NCBI GenBank assembly: GCA_029212425.1
Contig: JARGNC010000066.1
Span: 1,669-12,410 of the forward strand
Direction: 5' to 3'
DNA from: Phycisphaerales bacterium
GTDB lineage: Bacteria > Planctomycetota > Phycisphaerae > Phycisphaerales > UBA1924
Length of the DNA: 10,742 bases
The notes below the pieces were generated by a model. The model saw nothing but the letters and a program-made list of their open reading frames with translations, searched no databases and had not been told where the DNA came from. This document shows positions 1-7,235 of the stretch, piece after piece. A program made the translations under genes and the position numbers. Position 1 is the stretch's first letter, and each line of letters begins with the position of its first letter.

Positions 1-52
1 ACACAACAATTCGCACAAAGTCGGACTCGACTAGTGAAATATGACTAGCCAA

Positions 53-1699
53 TCACGGACAACCAGCACCAAACGCCTTGAGGAACGCGCTCACATCCAA
101 GAAGTTCAGCGCCCCATCACCCGTAAAGTCCGCGGCCAAATCCATCGAACCAAACGCACTCAGAAACGCGCTGACATCCAAGAAGTTCAGATCTCCATCC
201 CCCGTCAAATCCGCAACACACGAAGTCCCCGTAATTGTGAACGACACATCAGAGTCATCGAACGACTCATTCCCATCCCCATCACGAATCACCAGACGCA
301 GCCGAGCATCGCTCGTCCCAACATCAGGCGCGCTCCACGACACTGAACCACTCGAAGCATCAAACCCAGCATTGATGGTCGTCGGGAATGTCGATCCGCC
401 ATCCGTAGACAAGAGCAAGTCCGCAGTGGTCACACCATCAGGAGAGTCATACAACCAAGTCGTCTGCACAACATCACCCGGATCAACCACCGGCCCATCA
501 TTCTGACTGGTCATATACACCCCAGGCGCCTCCCCATTCGCAGGTGCAGGCACATGCTTGACGATGCAGTGCATCACACCCGCCGCAGTCACCAACGCCT
601 GACAGTTGATCTGCACGATGGTCTTACCCGGATACGCCGACTCCCACACCGCCAGCGCATCATCATTAAACTGCGAAGCCGTCCCGTTGGTGTACAAAGG
701 CACCAACACCAGATCGTTGCAGATCACCGCATTGGTATAGGTGTAATGCGTACCACCAGACCGAACCGCAGGCACGCGGTACACCTCAAACCCGCGACCC
801 GCAAAGTACGCAGCCGCATTGTCCGATGTCACCGCCCAAGAAGCGGTCGGTTCATTCACCCATTCAGAAATCATCACCTTGTCGTCGTCGAGCATGATCA
901 TCCACATATCGATGTGCTGAGTGCTGTCCACAAAGCTCGGATACGGCGTGTACATCGTGGTATCCAAGTTCTGGTAATCGCTCCAGAGCTGGATAATCTG
1001 CGCCTCAGTCAGCCCAGGATTCTCGTTGACGATCAGCCGCGTTGCGTGCCCAACCCCTGCAGGATTCCCGGTCTCAAGATGGTAGTTCCCGCCGCCATGC
1101 ACCAACGGAATCAGAAAGTACGGCTCATCCCGCTCATTCGCCCAATACGAAGGGAGCGAGTTGTCATTGGGTCTTGGACGATTGTAAGTGTGATCCACAA
1201 TCGCGCGAACACCACCCGTCCCATCTGCCTGAGATCCAAGGAAGATATACCGCGGCCCATAATCGCGAGCCCAGATTGTATCAGTACTCTTAATCTCAAA
1301 CATCACGCGGGACATATCCGCGCCACTCGCCGCAACCTGGTTTGAAGCACTCGTAAGTTCCGACGCTGTGTCCACGAAGATGAACGCCTTCGCCATACCC
1401 GTCGTCGTAATCTCACGCGTCATTTGCGAGAGGATGCTCTTCCAAGAATTCGAACCCTCCCACGCCATGATGATCCCCTCCGCCGGTTCATACTCCCCCG
1501 GCGTACGCACAAGCGCAACAGGCGCAAGCCCCCGAGACGCAACCGCCTGAATCGGATTGGAATCTACGAAAGCTTCCTCCGCAAGCGTCATCGACCGTGG
1601 GATCTCAGCCCCCTCGGGATAATCAAGCGACTGTGCGGAAACAAAGGGAGTTACAGATGCCGCAATCAATGCAGCGACACGAAGCGTCTGAATTACCAT
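53..1699 (-). CDS. Secreted peptidylarginine/agmatine deiminase-family enzyme with C-terminal dockerin-like tail
   Basis: 548 residues, probably hydrolysing the guanidino group of arginine residues or agmatine outside the cytoplasm. The chosen ATG follows GGGAGAGA at good spacing and opens a signal peptide (residues 1-23, ending VSAQS); an upstream in-frame start adds 22 cysteine-containing residues and is unlikely. The PAD_porph-type catalytic set is visible: D146 in WARDYGP, H262 and D264 in HIDMW, N323 in YTNA, C378 in MHCIV. From memory the spacing is close to Porphyromonas PPAD (D130, H236, D238, N297, C351). NRPRPND (R174, R176) resembles the PPAD arginines that bind a substrate carboxylate. 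After the enzyme comes an Ig-like beta domain (about 400-491), then two EF-hand-like dockerin loops (497-508, 524-535) and the end AFGAGCP. Family and secretion are well supported. Whether the substrate is peptidylarginine or free agmatine is inference. Confidence 0.9.
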   Translation of the reverse strand: MVIQTLRVAALIAASVTPFVSAQSLDYPEGAEIPRSMTLAEEAFVDSNPIQAVASRGLAPVALVRTPGEYEPAEGIIMAWEGSNSWKSILSQMTREITTTGMAKAFIFVDTASELTSASNQVAASGADMSRVMFEIKSTDTIWARDYGPRYIFLGSQADGTGGVRAIVDHTYNRPRPNDNSLPSYWANERDEPYFLIPLVHGGGNYHLETGNPAGVGHATRLIVNENPGLTEAQIIQLWSDYQNLDTTMYTPYPSFVDSTQHIDMWMIMLDDDKVMISEWVNEPTASWAVTSDNAAAYFAGRGFEVYRVPAVRSGGTHYTYTNAVICNDLVLVPLYTNGTASQFNDDALAVWESAYPGKTIVQINCQALVTAAGVMHCIVKHVPAPANGEAPGVYMTSQNDGPVVDPGDVVQTTWLYDSPDGVTTADLLLSTDGGSTFPTTINAGFDASSGSVSWSAPDVGTSDARLRLVIRDGDGNESFDDSDVSFTITGTSCVADLTGDGDLNFLDVSAFLSAFGSMDLAADFTGDGALNFLDVSAFLKAFGAGCP

Positions 1700-1767
1700 A
1701 GAAAAATCTCTCCCGCCGGTATCGGCGTCATAACCCGCGCCGCAGTGAACACAGCACGGTTTCAACC

Positions 1768-1796
1768 ATTATGCACTGAAATCAAGCCCGCGCCAA
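1768..1796 (-). promoter_or_regulatory. Candidate sigma-70-type promoter of the deiminase gene
   Basis: Read on the minus strand, TTGGCG (1791-1796) is followed after 17 bases by CATAAT (1768-1773, five of six consensus bases). This lies about 70 bases upstream of the deiminase ATG and within the 131-base gap after the DUF2007 gene. The -35 element is weak, so the call is tentative. Confidence 0.3.
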
Positions 1797-1830
1797 CCAA
1801 GAAACAAGAGATCGCCCTCATCCGCATCCC

Positions 1831-2160
1831 TTATGAGTCTTCTCCGCGAAGCTCCTCATCATCGAGCCCCCCCGCTTCCTGCGCTGCAACGATCTCTCGC
1901 GCCAGTTCCGCAAAGCTCCCAGGCACCAACACCTTCACCATCCCCGGAGTCTCCGCACGAAACCCCGCTGTCATCGCGCCCACCAGCTCACTCGGAACCC
2001 CCTCCATCGACAGCATGTTCTTCACAAGCGACGCCTCAAACTCCGTCGGATACTCCCCCACCACAACCGGATCTGGATGTTTGTCCTTCATCACCAACCA
2101 TAGCCGTCGAGCTTCCGTCTCAAAGCCCACGCCCTCAAGAATGAATGACAATTCATCCAC
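1831..2160 (-). CDS. DUF2007-type putative signal-transducing protein
   Basis: 109 residues, cytoplasmic, with no signal peptide or membrane segment. The stretch at about 30-95 has the DUF2007 pattern: a strand and helix in EYPTEFEASLVKNML, then a short hydrophobic strand in GVPSELVG, and a VKVLVP strand followed by a helix in FAELAREI. DUF2007 proteins are often labelled putative signal-transducing proteins, but the biochemical role is not known. The start used is GTG at 2160 because no in-frame ATG precedes the domain; a GGGTGGGTG stretch just upstream is a weak ribosome binding site. The gene is divergent from the lipoprotein gene across only 40 bases that contain TATATA, which could be a shared -10 region. 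The C-terminus is acidic (GLDDEELRGEDS). It is on the same strand as the deiminase, but a 131-base gap argues against tight coupling. Confidence 0.75.
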   Translation of the reverse strand: MDELSFILEGVGFETEARRLWLVMKDKHPDPVVVGEYPTEFEASLVKNMLSMEGVPSELVGAMTAGFRAETPGMVKVLVPGSFAELAREIVAAQEAGGLDDEELRGEDS

Positions 2161-2200
2161 GCTTCACCCACCCCAAATCCCGACATCCCACACTCTATAT

Positions 2201-2398
2201 ATGAAACACAACAACACCAACCAGACCAGCACGATGAACTGGACACTCACATGGGTTCTCATCGCCCTCTTCTCTGCCGCAACCATCACCTACCTCTCTG
2301 GATGCCTCGCCGCCGCCGCAGGCGGGGTCGGCTACGCCGTCGGACACGAAGTGGGCGAAGACCATGTCGAAGAAGGCAAACACCCCGACGACGACTGA
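2201..2398 (+). CDS. Small putative lipoprotein
   Basis: 65 residues. A hydrophobic segment (about 14-31) leads into the lipobox LSGC, with C35 as the expected lipidated cysteine. After it comes a short Ala/Gly stretch (AAAAGGVGYAVG) and a highly acidic, histidine-containing tail ending HPDDD. Mature tails of this form, about 30 residues, are common in small planctomycete and proteobacterial lipoproteins of unknown function. The start could be 2201, giving an n-region with a lysine, or ATG at 2234, giving MNWTLTWVL with no positive charge; the lysine favours 2201. Neither has a good ribosome binding site. The stop codon sits inside the first copy of a perfect 10-base tandem repeat (2394-2413). 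No function can be assigned. Confidence 0.6.
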   Translation: MKHNNTNQTSTMNWTLTWVLIALFSAATITYLSGCLAAAAGGVGYAVGHEVGEDHVEEGKHPDDD

Positions 2399-2449
2399 TC
2401 CAAACTGATCCAAACGACACCCGCTCAAACAATCCATTACAATCAAGAG

Positions 2450-3088
2450 ATGAGTGAACCCAAGCCACCCATCCCGCGATCCATCATCCTCTTTGTCCTC
2501 GTGTTCATGTCCGCGACCACCATCATGGCGCTCAATCAGGGCAACACCGAGTTCCTCTTCTACGCCATCTCTCTCCTCGTGATCATCGCGATCCTCGCAT
2601 ACCTCCATAAATCAGTCCGCTTCTCAACCTCCGCCCTCTGGCTCCTCACCATCTGGGGATTCCTCCACATGATCGGAGGCACCATCCCCGTCAGCACAAA
2701 CTTCGTCGCTGATGACGCCGTCCCCGTCCTGTACTCCCTCCGCATCCATCCGGACCTCCCCCGCTACGACCAGATCATCCACACCTTCGGATTCTTCAGC
2801 GCCACCGTTGCGTGCTGGGAAATCATCCGCGCCAAACTCCATGTCGAACCCACCACGCAGCATCGCCTCGCCCTCGCCGTCATCGCCGCGATCATGGGAA
2901 TGGGACTCGGAGCTCTCAACGAGGTTCTCGAGTTCATCGCCACCCGATTCACCGACACCAATGTCGGGGGCTACACCAACACCGGTTGGGACCTCGTCAG
3001 CAACACCATCGGAACCGTCTGCGCCGGATTCTGGTGCCTCAACAGACGCCGTCCCTCCGAGCAGCACAATCCGGACCAATCGGAATAA
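2450..3088 (+). CDS. DUF2238 / YjdF-like inner membrane protein
   Basis: 212 residues with about six hydrophobic segments (near 11-28, 34-52, 62-81, 108-125, 139-158, 180-198), so an integral membrane protein. Conserved-looking polar positions match my recollection of the DUF2238/YjdF family: LHMIGG (H73), RYD (105-107) before a histidine (H111), an acidic helix ALNEVLEFIA (E158, E161), and the terminal NTGWDLVSNTIG, which corresponds to the family's DTQWDM-like block. Length fits the family, about 200 residues. Function is not established. The gene begins 51 bases after the lipoprotein gene and could share its transcript. Alternatively TACAAT at 2438-2443 is a -10 element so close to the ATG that the mRNA would be almost leaderless. 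CAAGAG just before the ATG is a weak ribosome binding site. Confidence 0.8.
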   Translation: MSEPKPPIPRSIILFVLVFMSATTIMALNQGNTEFLFYAISLLVIIAILAYLHKSVRFSTSALWLLTIWGFLHMIGGTIPVSTNFVADDAVPVLYSLRIHPDLPRYDQIIHTFGFFSATVACWEIIRAKLHVEPTTQHRLALAVIAAIMGMGLGALNEVLEFIATRFTDTNVGGYTNTGWDLVSNTIGTVCAGFWCLNRRRPSEQHNPDQSE

Positions 3089-3136
3089 ATACCAGACCAA
3101 AACGCCTTAAAACCCCCGAACAACGGGCATTCCCCC

Positions 3137-3166
3137 TTGACACCCCCCCCCCGATTCCAGTACAAA
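3137..3166 (+). promoter_or_regulatory. Candidate promoter of the metallopeptidase gene with a C10 spacer tract
   Basis: A perfect -35 hexamer TTGACA (3137-3142) is followed by an 18-base spacer and TACAAA (3161-3166, four of six -10 bases). Ten consecutive C (3143-3152) fill the first part of the spacer. Transcription from here would give a leader of about 170 bases before the ATG at 3346. The leader holds one small hairpin, GACCC and GGGTC at 3207-3222. The hexamers are direct observations; activity is inferred. Confidence 0.5.
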
Positions 3167-3345
3167 AGCTCCGTAGGGGTAGCGTTGTTTCTGTTTCTTT
3201 TCCTTCGACCCAATTCAGGGTCCCACGAGCTTCGGCTGACATCTCGCACCGATTCCCACCCACAAGGCCCAAAATGAGCCTCTGTGCTCCGGTATCGTCC
3301 CGTTTCGGTCCGTCAAAGCTCTGGACAACAAGAAAGTATCATCAA

Positions 3346-6171
3346 ATGAGTATCAAAGGCATGACCATCCTGTCGCTAGGCGTTGCGTGCGCCGCAGTTA
3401 CCGCTATGCCGGTCACCGCAGCACCGGCATCAACCGCACACTTCACAAACTCCGCTGCAGGACAAGCCGCATCCGTCACAAAGATGCAAGCAATCTCACG
3501 CTTCCAAACATTCAATCAACACTCAGGACTCGCCATGCGCCCAGACGGCGCCGTCGGTCGCGTCTACGGCAAAGCATTCAGCCACGGACAAACTGCAGAA
3601 CAATCAGCATCAAACTTCGTCCAACAACACCTCGGCATCTGGGGCGTCTCACAAGACCAACTCGTCGCAGAAAGCCCATTCGATCACGGCAGACCAACAC
3701 AACAAATCGGCTACGACATCGACACAAACTCATACAAGTTCACAGGACACTACTACAAGCAAATCATCGACGGCGTCCCCGTCTTCCGCTCAAAGCTCGT
3801 CCTCCTCACACGCAACGAAGCAAACAACCCACTCGTCCTCGCATCATCAGAACTCCATGATGTAGGCAACTTCGAAATCAACCCACAACTCAAGCGCACC
3901 GCAATCAACCACGACCGAATCGTGGACAGCGCACAAAAGCACTTCAACCTCGGAATCGTACTCGACTCCTCCGAACGCATGATCTACGCAGGTATTGAAA
4001 CCGCTCCACACGCACCAACACTCGCCGATGTCTCCAAAGTCATCGTCAACGGCTTCGAAGAACACCTCGTCATCACCGATGCAGCAACCGGCGAAGTCCT
4101 CTTCACCGAAAGCCTCATCCACACCGTCGACATCACAGGCAACGCCTCAGGCATGGCCTCCGACGGACCAGGCGCAGACATCTGTGCAACCGAAATCTCA
4201 CAACCGCTCCCATACCTGAATGTCAATGTCGCAGGCGGCGGTTCAACAACAACCGACATCAACGGCAACTTCACCGTACCCCACGGAGGATCCACCGCAG
4301 TCAGTGTCAGTGCTGGACTCGTTGGACAATGGTTCGAAGTCTTCGACTGGGTCGGACCAGTCGAATCACAATCACAAAACATCACCCCTCCCGGCCCAGC
4401 GAACTTCGTCTTCAACGCGTCAAACGCAACCGAAAACAATCGCGCTGAAGTCAACGCATACATCGGCGCCAATGTCGTCCGTGACTATGTCGTCGACGCA
4501 AACCCAGCATTCCCAGGAATCAACTTCCAGATGGATGTCACTGTCAACCGCACCGACGGCTTCTGCCCAGGCAACGCGTGGTACAGCCCATCAGAACAAT
4601 CCATCAACTTCTGCAGCAACGGAGGCGGAAGCCCCAACACCGCATGGACCTCAGTCATCTACCACGAATACGGACACCACATCGTCAATGTCGCTGGTTC
4701 AGGACAAGGTCAATACGGCGAAGGCTTCGGCGATGTCATGAGCAACATCATCCTCGATGACAACCGCCTCGGACTCGGATTCTTCGGATCATGCTCCTCC
4801 TCACTCCGCAACGCCGTCAACACCCTGCAATACCCATGTGCAACCGACGGCCACGCATGTGCAGGACTCCTCTCAGGCGCCGTCTGGGGAACACGAAACG
4901 CAATGGTCGCAAACGGAGTCTCAGGATACACCGATATCCTCAACTACCTCGCGGTCAACTCCGCACTCGTCCACTCAGGTTCGACCATCACCCCACAAAT
5001 CACCATCGACTTCCTCACACTCGATGATGACGACTCAGACATCGGCAACGGGACACCCCACTACGCCGAGATCGCAACCGGGTTCGGCGCCAAAAACATG
5101 GACGCACCACCACTCAACATCCTCTCCATCTCCTACCCACAAGGACTCCCAGAAACCGTCAGCCCCAACGGCGACACAACCCTGGTTGTCAACTTCGACC
5201 CAATCTCAAGCTCCGTCAACCCATCAACAGCAATGCTGATGGTCGACTCAGGCTCAGGATTCACCGCAGTCCCAATGACCCAGAACTCCGCAACCGAGTT
5301 TGAAGCAGTATTCCCAGCATCCACCTGTGGAAGCGAGTTGGTTTACTACATCACCTCAGAGTCCGTCAGCGGCGCAACCCAGAACTCCCCAGCCGGCGCA
5401 CCAGCCGACGGGACCTTCTCAACCATCGCGTCATTCGGTCCAGCAGATGTTGTCTTTGCTGACGACTTCCAAACCGACACCGGTTGGACAGTCTCAGGCG
5501 GACCAGCAAACGCAGGTGCAGGACGCTGGGAACGCGCAACCCCTGCAAGCGGTGGTACCCGTGGTGAGCCCGCAAACGACAACGATGGTTCAGGTCTCTG
5601 CTATGTCACAGGCAACGGCGGACCAGAAGCAAACAACGATGTCGACAACGGCACCACCATCCTCACCTCACCAGTCATGGACGCAACAGGTGACGCAACA
5701 GTCATCAGCTACGCACGCTGGTACGACAACACCCTGGGTTCAACCCAAGACGATGCCTTCCTTGTCGAAATCTCAGACAACGCAGGCGGATCATGGACCA
5801 CCCTCGAGTCCGTCGGACCATCAGGACCAGAAACCGAAGGCGGCTGGATCGAAAAGCAGTTCGTCCTCAACAATGTCCCTGGATTCACAGCAAACAACCA
5901 GTTCCAGATCCGCTTCAGCGCATCAGACCTCGGAACACAGGATGTTGTCGAAGCAGGCGTTGACGCGGTCATGCTCTCGAACCTCGACTGTGAAGACGAC
6001 GCTTGCCCAGCCGACATGAACGGCGATGGCAGCCTCAACTTCCTCGATGTCTCCGACTTCCTCGCAGCATTCGGTGCTGGAGAAGCCTCAGCCGACTTCA
6101 CCGGCGACGGCAACTTCAACTTCCTCGATGTCTCCGAGTTCCTCGCAGCATTCGGCGCAGGTTGCCCATAA
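3346..6171 (+). CDS. Secreted fungalysin/thermolysin-like zinc metallopeptidase with dockerin-like tail
   Basis: 941 residues, predicted to digest proteins outside the cell. A signal peptide (1-26, VTAMPVTAA) precedes an FTP/PepSY-type propeptide (about 55-260). A small carboxypeptidase-regulatory-like beta insert (about 288-340) precedes the M36-type catalytic domain (to about 590). The zinc site is HEYGH (H440, E441, H444), and E459 in GEGFGD is the likely third ligand, equivalent to the gluzincin glutamate. DIGNGTPHYAEI (565-576) is typical for these peptidases. Next come an Ig-like region (about 592-695) and a jelly-roll/MAM-like domain (about 704-878), then dockerin-like loops (890-901, 917-928) and AFGAGCP. 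The ATG at 3346 was chosen because it starts the signal peptide; the frame is open further upstream without a credible protein. The ribosome binding site is weak (AAGAAAG). Codons favour A and C endings more than in the neighbours. A strong terminator follows. Confidence 0.92.
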   Translation: MSIKGMTILSLGVACAAVTAMPVTAAPASTAHFTNSAAGQAASVTKMQAISRFQTFNQHSGLAMRPDGAVGRVYGKAFSHGQTAEQSASNFVQQHLGIWGVSQDQLVAESPFDHGRPTQQIGYDIDTNSYKFTGHYYKQIIDGVPVFRSKLVLLTRNEANNPLVLASSELHDVGNFEINPQLKRTAINHDRIVDSAQKHFNLGIVLDSSERMIYAGIETAPHAPTLADVSKVIVNGFEEHLVITDAATGEVLFTESLIHTVDITGNASGMASDGPGADICATEISQPLPYLNVNVAGGGSTTTDINGNFTVPHGGSTAVSVSAGLVGQWFEVFDWVGPVESQSQNITPPGPANFVFNASNATENNRAEVNAYIGANVVRDYVVDANPAFPGINFQMDVTVNRTDGFCPGNAWYSPSEQSINFCSNGGGSPNTAWTSVIYHEYGHHIVNVAGSGQGQYGEGFGDVMSNIILDDNRLGLGFFGSCSSSLRNAVNTLQYPCATDGHACAGLLSGAVWGTRNAMVANGVSGYTDILNYLAVNSALVHSGSTITPQITIDFLTLDDDDSDIGNGTPHYAEIATGFGAKNMDAPPLNILSISYPQGLPETVSPNGDTTLVVNFDPISSSVNPSTAMLMVDSGSGFTAVPMTQNSATEFEAVFPASTCGSELVYYITSESVSGATQNSPAGAPADGTFSTIASFGPADVVFADDFQTDTGWTVSGGPANAGAGRWERATPASGGTRGEPANDNDGSGLCYVTGNGGPEANNDVDNGTTILTSPVMDATGDATVISYARWYDNTLGSTQDDAFLVEISDNAGGSWTTLESVGPSGPETEGGWIEKQFVLNNVPGFTANNQFQIRFSASDLGTQDVVEAGVDAVMLSNLDCEDDACPADMNGDGSLNFLDVSDFLAAFGAGEASADFTGDGNFNFLDVSEFLAAFGAGCP

Positions 6172-6198
6172 GCGATCTGAAATCTGATACTTGATTTA

Positions 6199-6228
6199 AC
6201 GGGCGGCTCCTCGGAGCCGCCCGTTTTT
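6199..6228 (+). terminator. Rho-independent terminator of the metallopeptidase gene
   Basis: CGGGCGGCTC (6200-6209), a CTCG loop and GAGCCGCCCG (6214-6223) form a perfect 10-bp stem, extendable by an A-T pair. Five T follow (6224-6228). It lies 28 bases after the stop codon. Confidence 0.9.
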
Positions 6229-6245
6229 CATGCGCTCAAACCATA

Positions 6246-6279
6246 CAAAAAAACCCGACATCCAAACCGGACACCGGGT
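6246..6279 (-). terminator. Rho-independent terminator of the PEP-CTERM gene
   Basis: On the minus strand ACCCG (6275-6279) pairs with CGGGT (6253-6257). Inner pairing of GTGTCC with GGATGT uses some G-U pairs around a GGTTT loop, and a run of seven T follows (complement of the A run 6247-6253). It begins about 25 bases after the stop at 6305. Confidence 0.7.
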
Positions 6280-6304
6280 GATCGTTTCATACTCAGCAGG
6301 TCTT

Positions 6305-7072
6305 TCAACCGCGACGACGACGCATCGCAACCACGCCAAACCCAAGCAACGAAAGCGAGGAAGGCGTTGGCACCGTGATGTACCCAACAATGTTCCGGAG
6401 CAACAACTCATTGTCCAGATCCGTGATCGCATAATCCGAACCAGTCCCGAAGTCTTTCCATAATGAGATGTCACCGAGGAAGACCGAGTTTCCTGCACCT
6501 CCATTGCCATCGCGTGCCGCGATGAAGTCACTCGCGTCACCCGTAAGATCAGCAGTGTCTCCAGACGCGGTGACCTTCCGGTAGAAATCAACCCCAACCT
6601 GCGAAACTCCTGCAGTAACCGCATGAGACGCAAAGCTGTTGACAATCAATCCGGATCCGCTGTGCACCGCTGCGGAATACTCCGCTTCGAATCCTGCAAC
6701 CATCTGATTCATGTTCGCGATAAACGAGGTGGAATTCCCCCCCGCTTCTCCAAGCGCCAGCATCCCCCCGCCGCCTGCGACGAAGGTGCTGATGGAACCC
6801 ATCTCCGCCATGCTGTAGCTTTGTGCGCCGCTGTGCGGATTCTGTGCGATGATGGAGTCAATACCAGCAAGATTACTGAAATCATTAACCAGGACGATGG
6901 TGTGCCCCATCGATGCGATGACCGAGCGGAACTGATCGAAGTCGGACCCAGTCCCAAGAGTCGTGTCCCCATCGAACCCATTCCGATTGTCGATCCCGAT
7001 CACCGCTGCCGATGCTGTTCCAACAAGCGATGTCGCGACACAGAGTGTCGCAAGTGTGTGCGTGATATTCAT
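6305..7072 (-). CDS. Exported protein with PEP-CTERM-type sorting signal and GATase-like fold
   Basis: 255 residues. The ATG follows GAGGAGA with good spacing, and a signal peptide (1-22, VGTASAA) follows; eight in-frame codons upstream are not needed. The body has alternating hydrophobic strands and glycine turns: HTIVLVNDFSN (57-67), a helix in SMAEMGSISTFVAG, and GGGGMLALGEAGG (100-112). This resembles Rossmann/glutamine-amidotransferase-like or ThuA/DUF4350-like domains seen in planctomycete exported proteins, but no catalytic triad can be assigned. The C-terminus VPTPSS (234-239), hydrophobic SLLGFGVVAM and RRRRG is the tripartite PEP-CTERM arrangement recognised by exosortase, with T where E is usual. 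Two inverted repeats lie upstream. Export and sorting type are well supported; function is unknown. Confidence 0.82.
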   Translation of the reverse strand: MNITHTLATLCVATSLVGTASAAVIGIDNRNGFDGDTTLGTGSDFDQFRSVIASMGHTIVLVNDFSNLAGIDSIIAQNPHSGAQSYSMAEMGSISTFVAGGGGMLALGEAGGNSTSFIANMNQMVAGFEAEYSAAVHSGSGLIVNSFASHAVTAGVSQVGVDFYRKVTASGDTADLTGDASDFIAARDGNGGAGNSVFLGDISLWKDFGTGSDYAITDLDNELLLRNIVGYITVPTPSSLSLLGFGVVAMRRRRG

Positions 7073-7127
7073 GTGCGTTCTCCTCAAGTGATGCATGCCG
7101 ACGAATCACGAGAATCGACGGCAAAAC

Positions 7128-7185
7128 AGATGGTTCTCGGACCATCTAGACCAAAGGTATCACACGCTTGGTGGAATGCCACCAA
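7128..7185. promoter_or_regulatory. Two perfect inverted repeats upstream of the PEP-CTERM gene
   Basis: AGATGGT (7128-7134) and ACCATCT (7141-7147) form a 7-bp stem with a 6-base loop. TTGGTGG (7168-7174) and CCACCAA (7179-7185) form a second 7-bp stem with a 4-base loop. Both lie in the 163-base gap before the minus-strand gene starting at 7072. No T tract follows either, so they are better read as operators or leader hairpins than as terminators. Confidence 0.4.
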
Positions 7186-7235
7186 ACTTGACCAACTAAC
7201 CCTGCAGTGTTTGAATGCTGTGTGTTGAGCAGTGT

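Noticed and set aside
31..48. CTAGT...ACTAG hairpin just after the deiminase stop as a terminator.
   Set aside because: The stem is only 5 bp, AT-rich, and no T tract follows on the minus strand.
554..1345. A long plus-strand open frame opposite the deiminase gene.
   Set aside because: Its translation is Arg/His/Pro-rich with no recognisable domain, while the opposite strand has a signal peptide and full catalytic motifs. It is a shadow of high GC content.
2812..3345. An upstream extension of the metallopeptidase reading frame by 178 codons.
   Set aside because: It overlaps the DUF2238-like gene in another frame, gives Arg/His/Pro-rich nonsense, and would bury the signal peptide that begins at 3346.
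7073..7235. A replication origin at the skew change.
   Set aside because: I found no DnaA box of the TTATNCACA type, no AT-rich unwinding stretch and no dnaA, dnaN or gyrB nearby. Only the skew change itself is reported.
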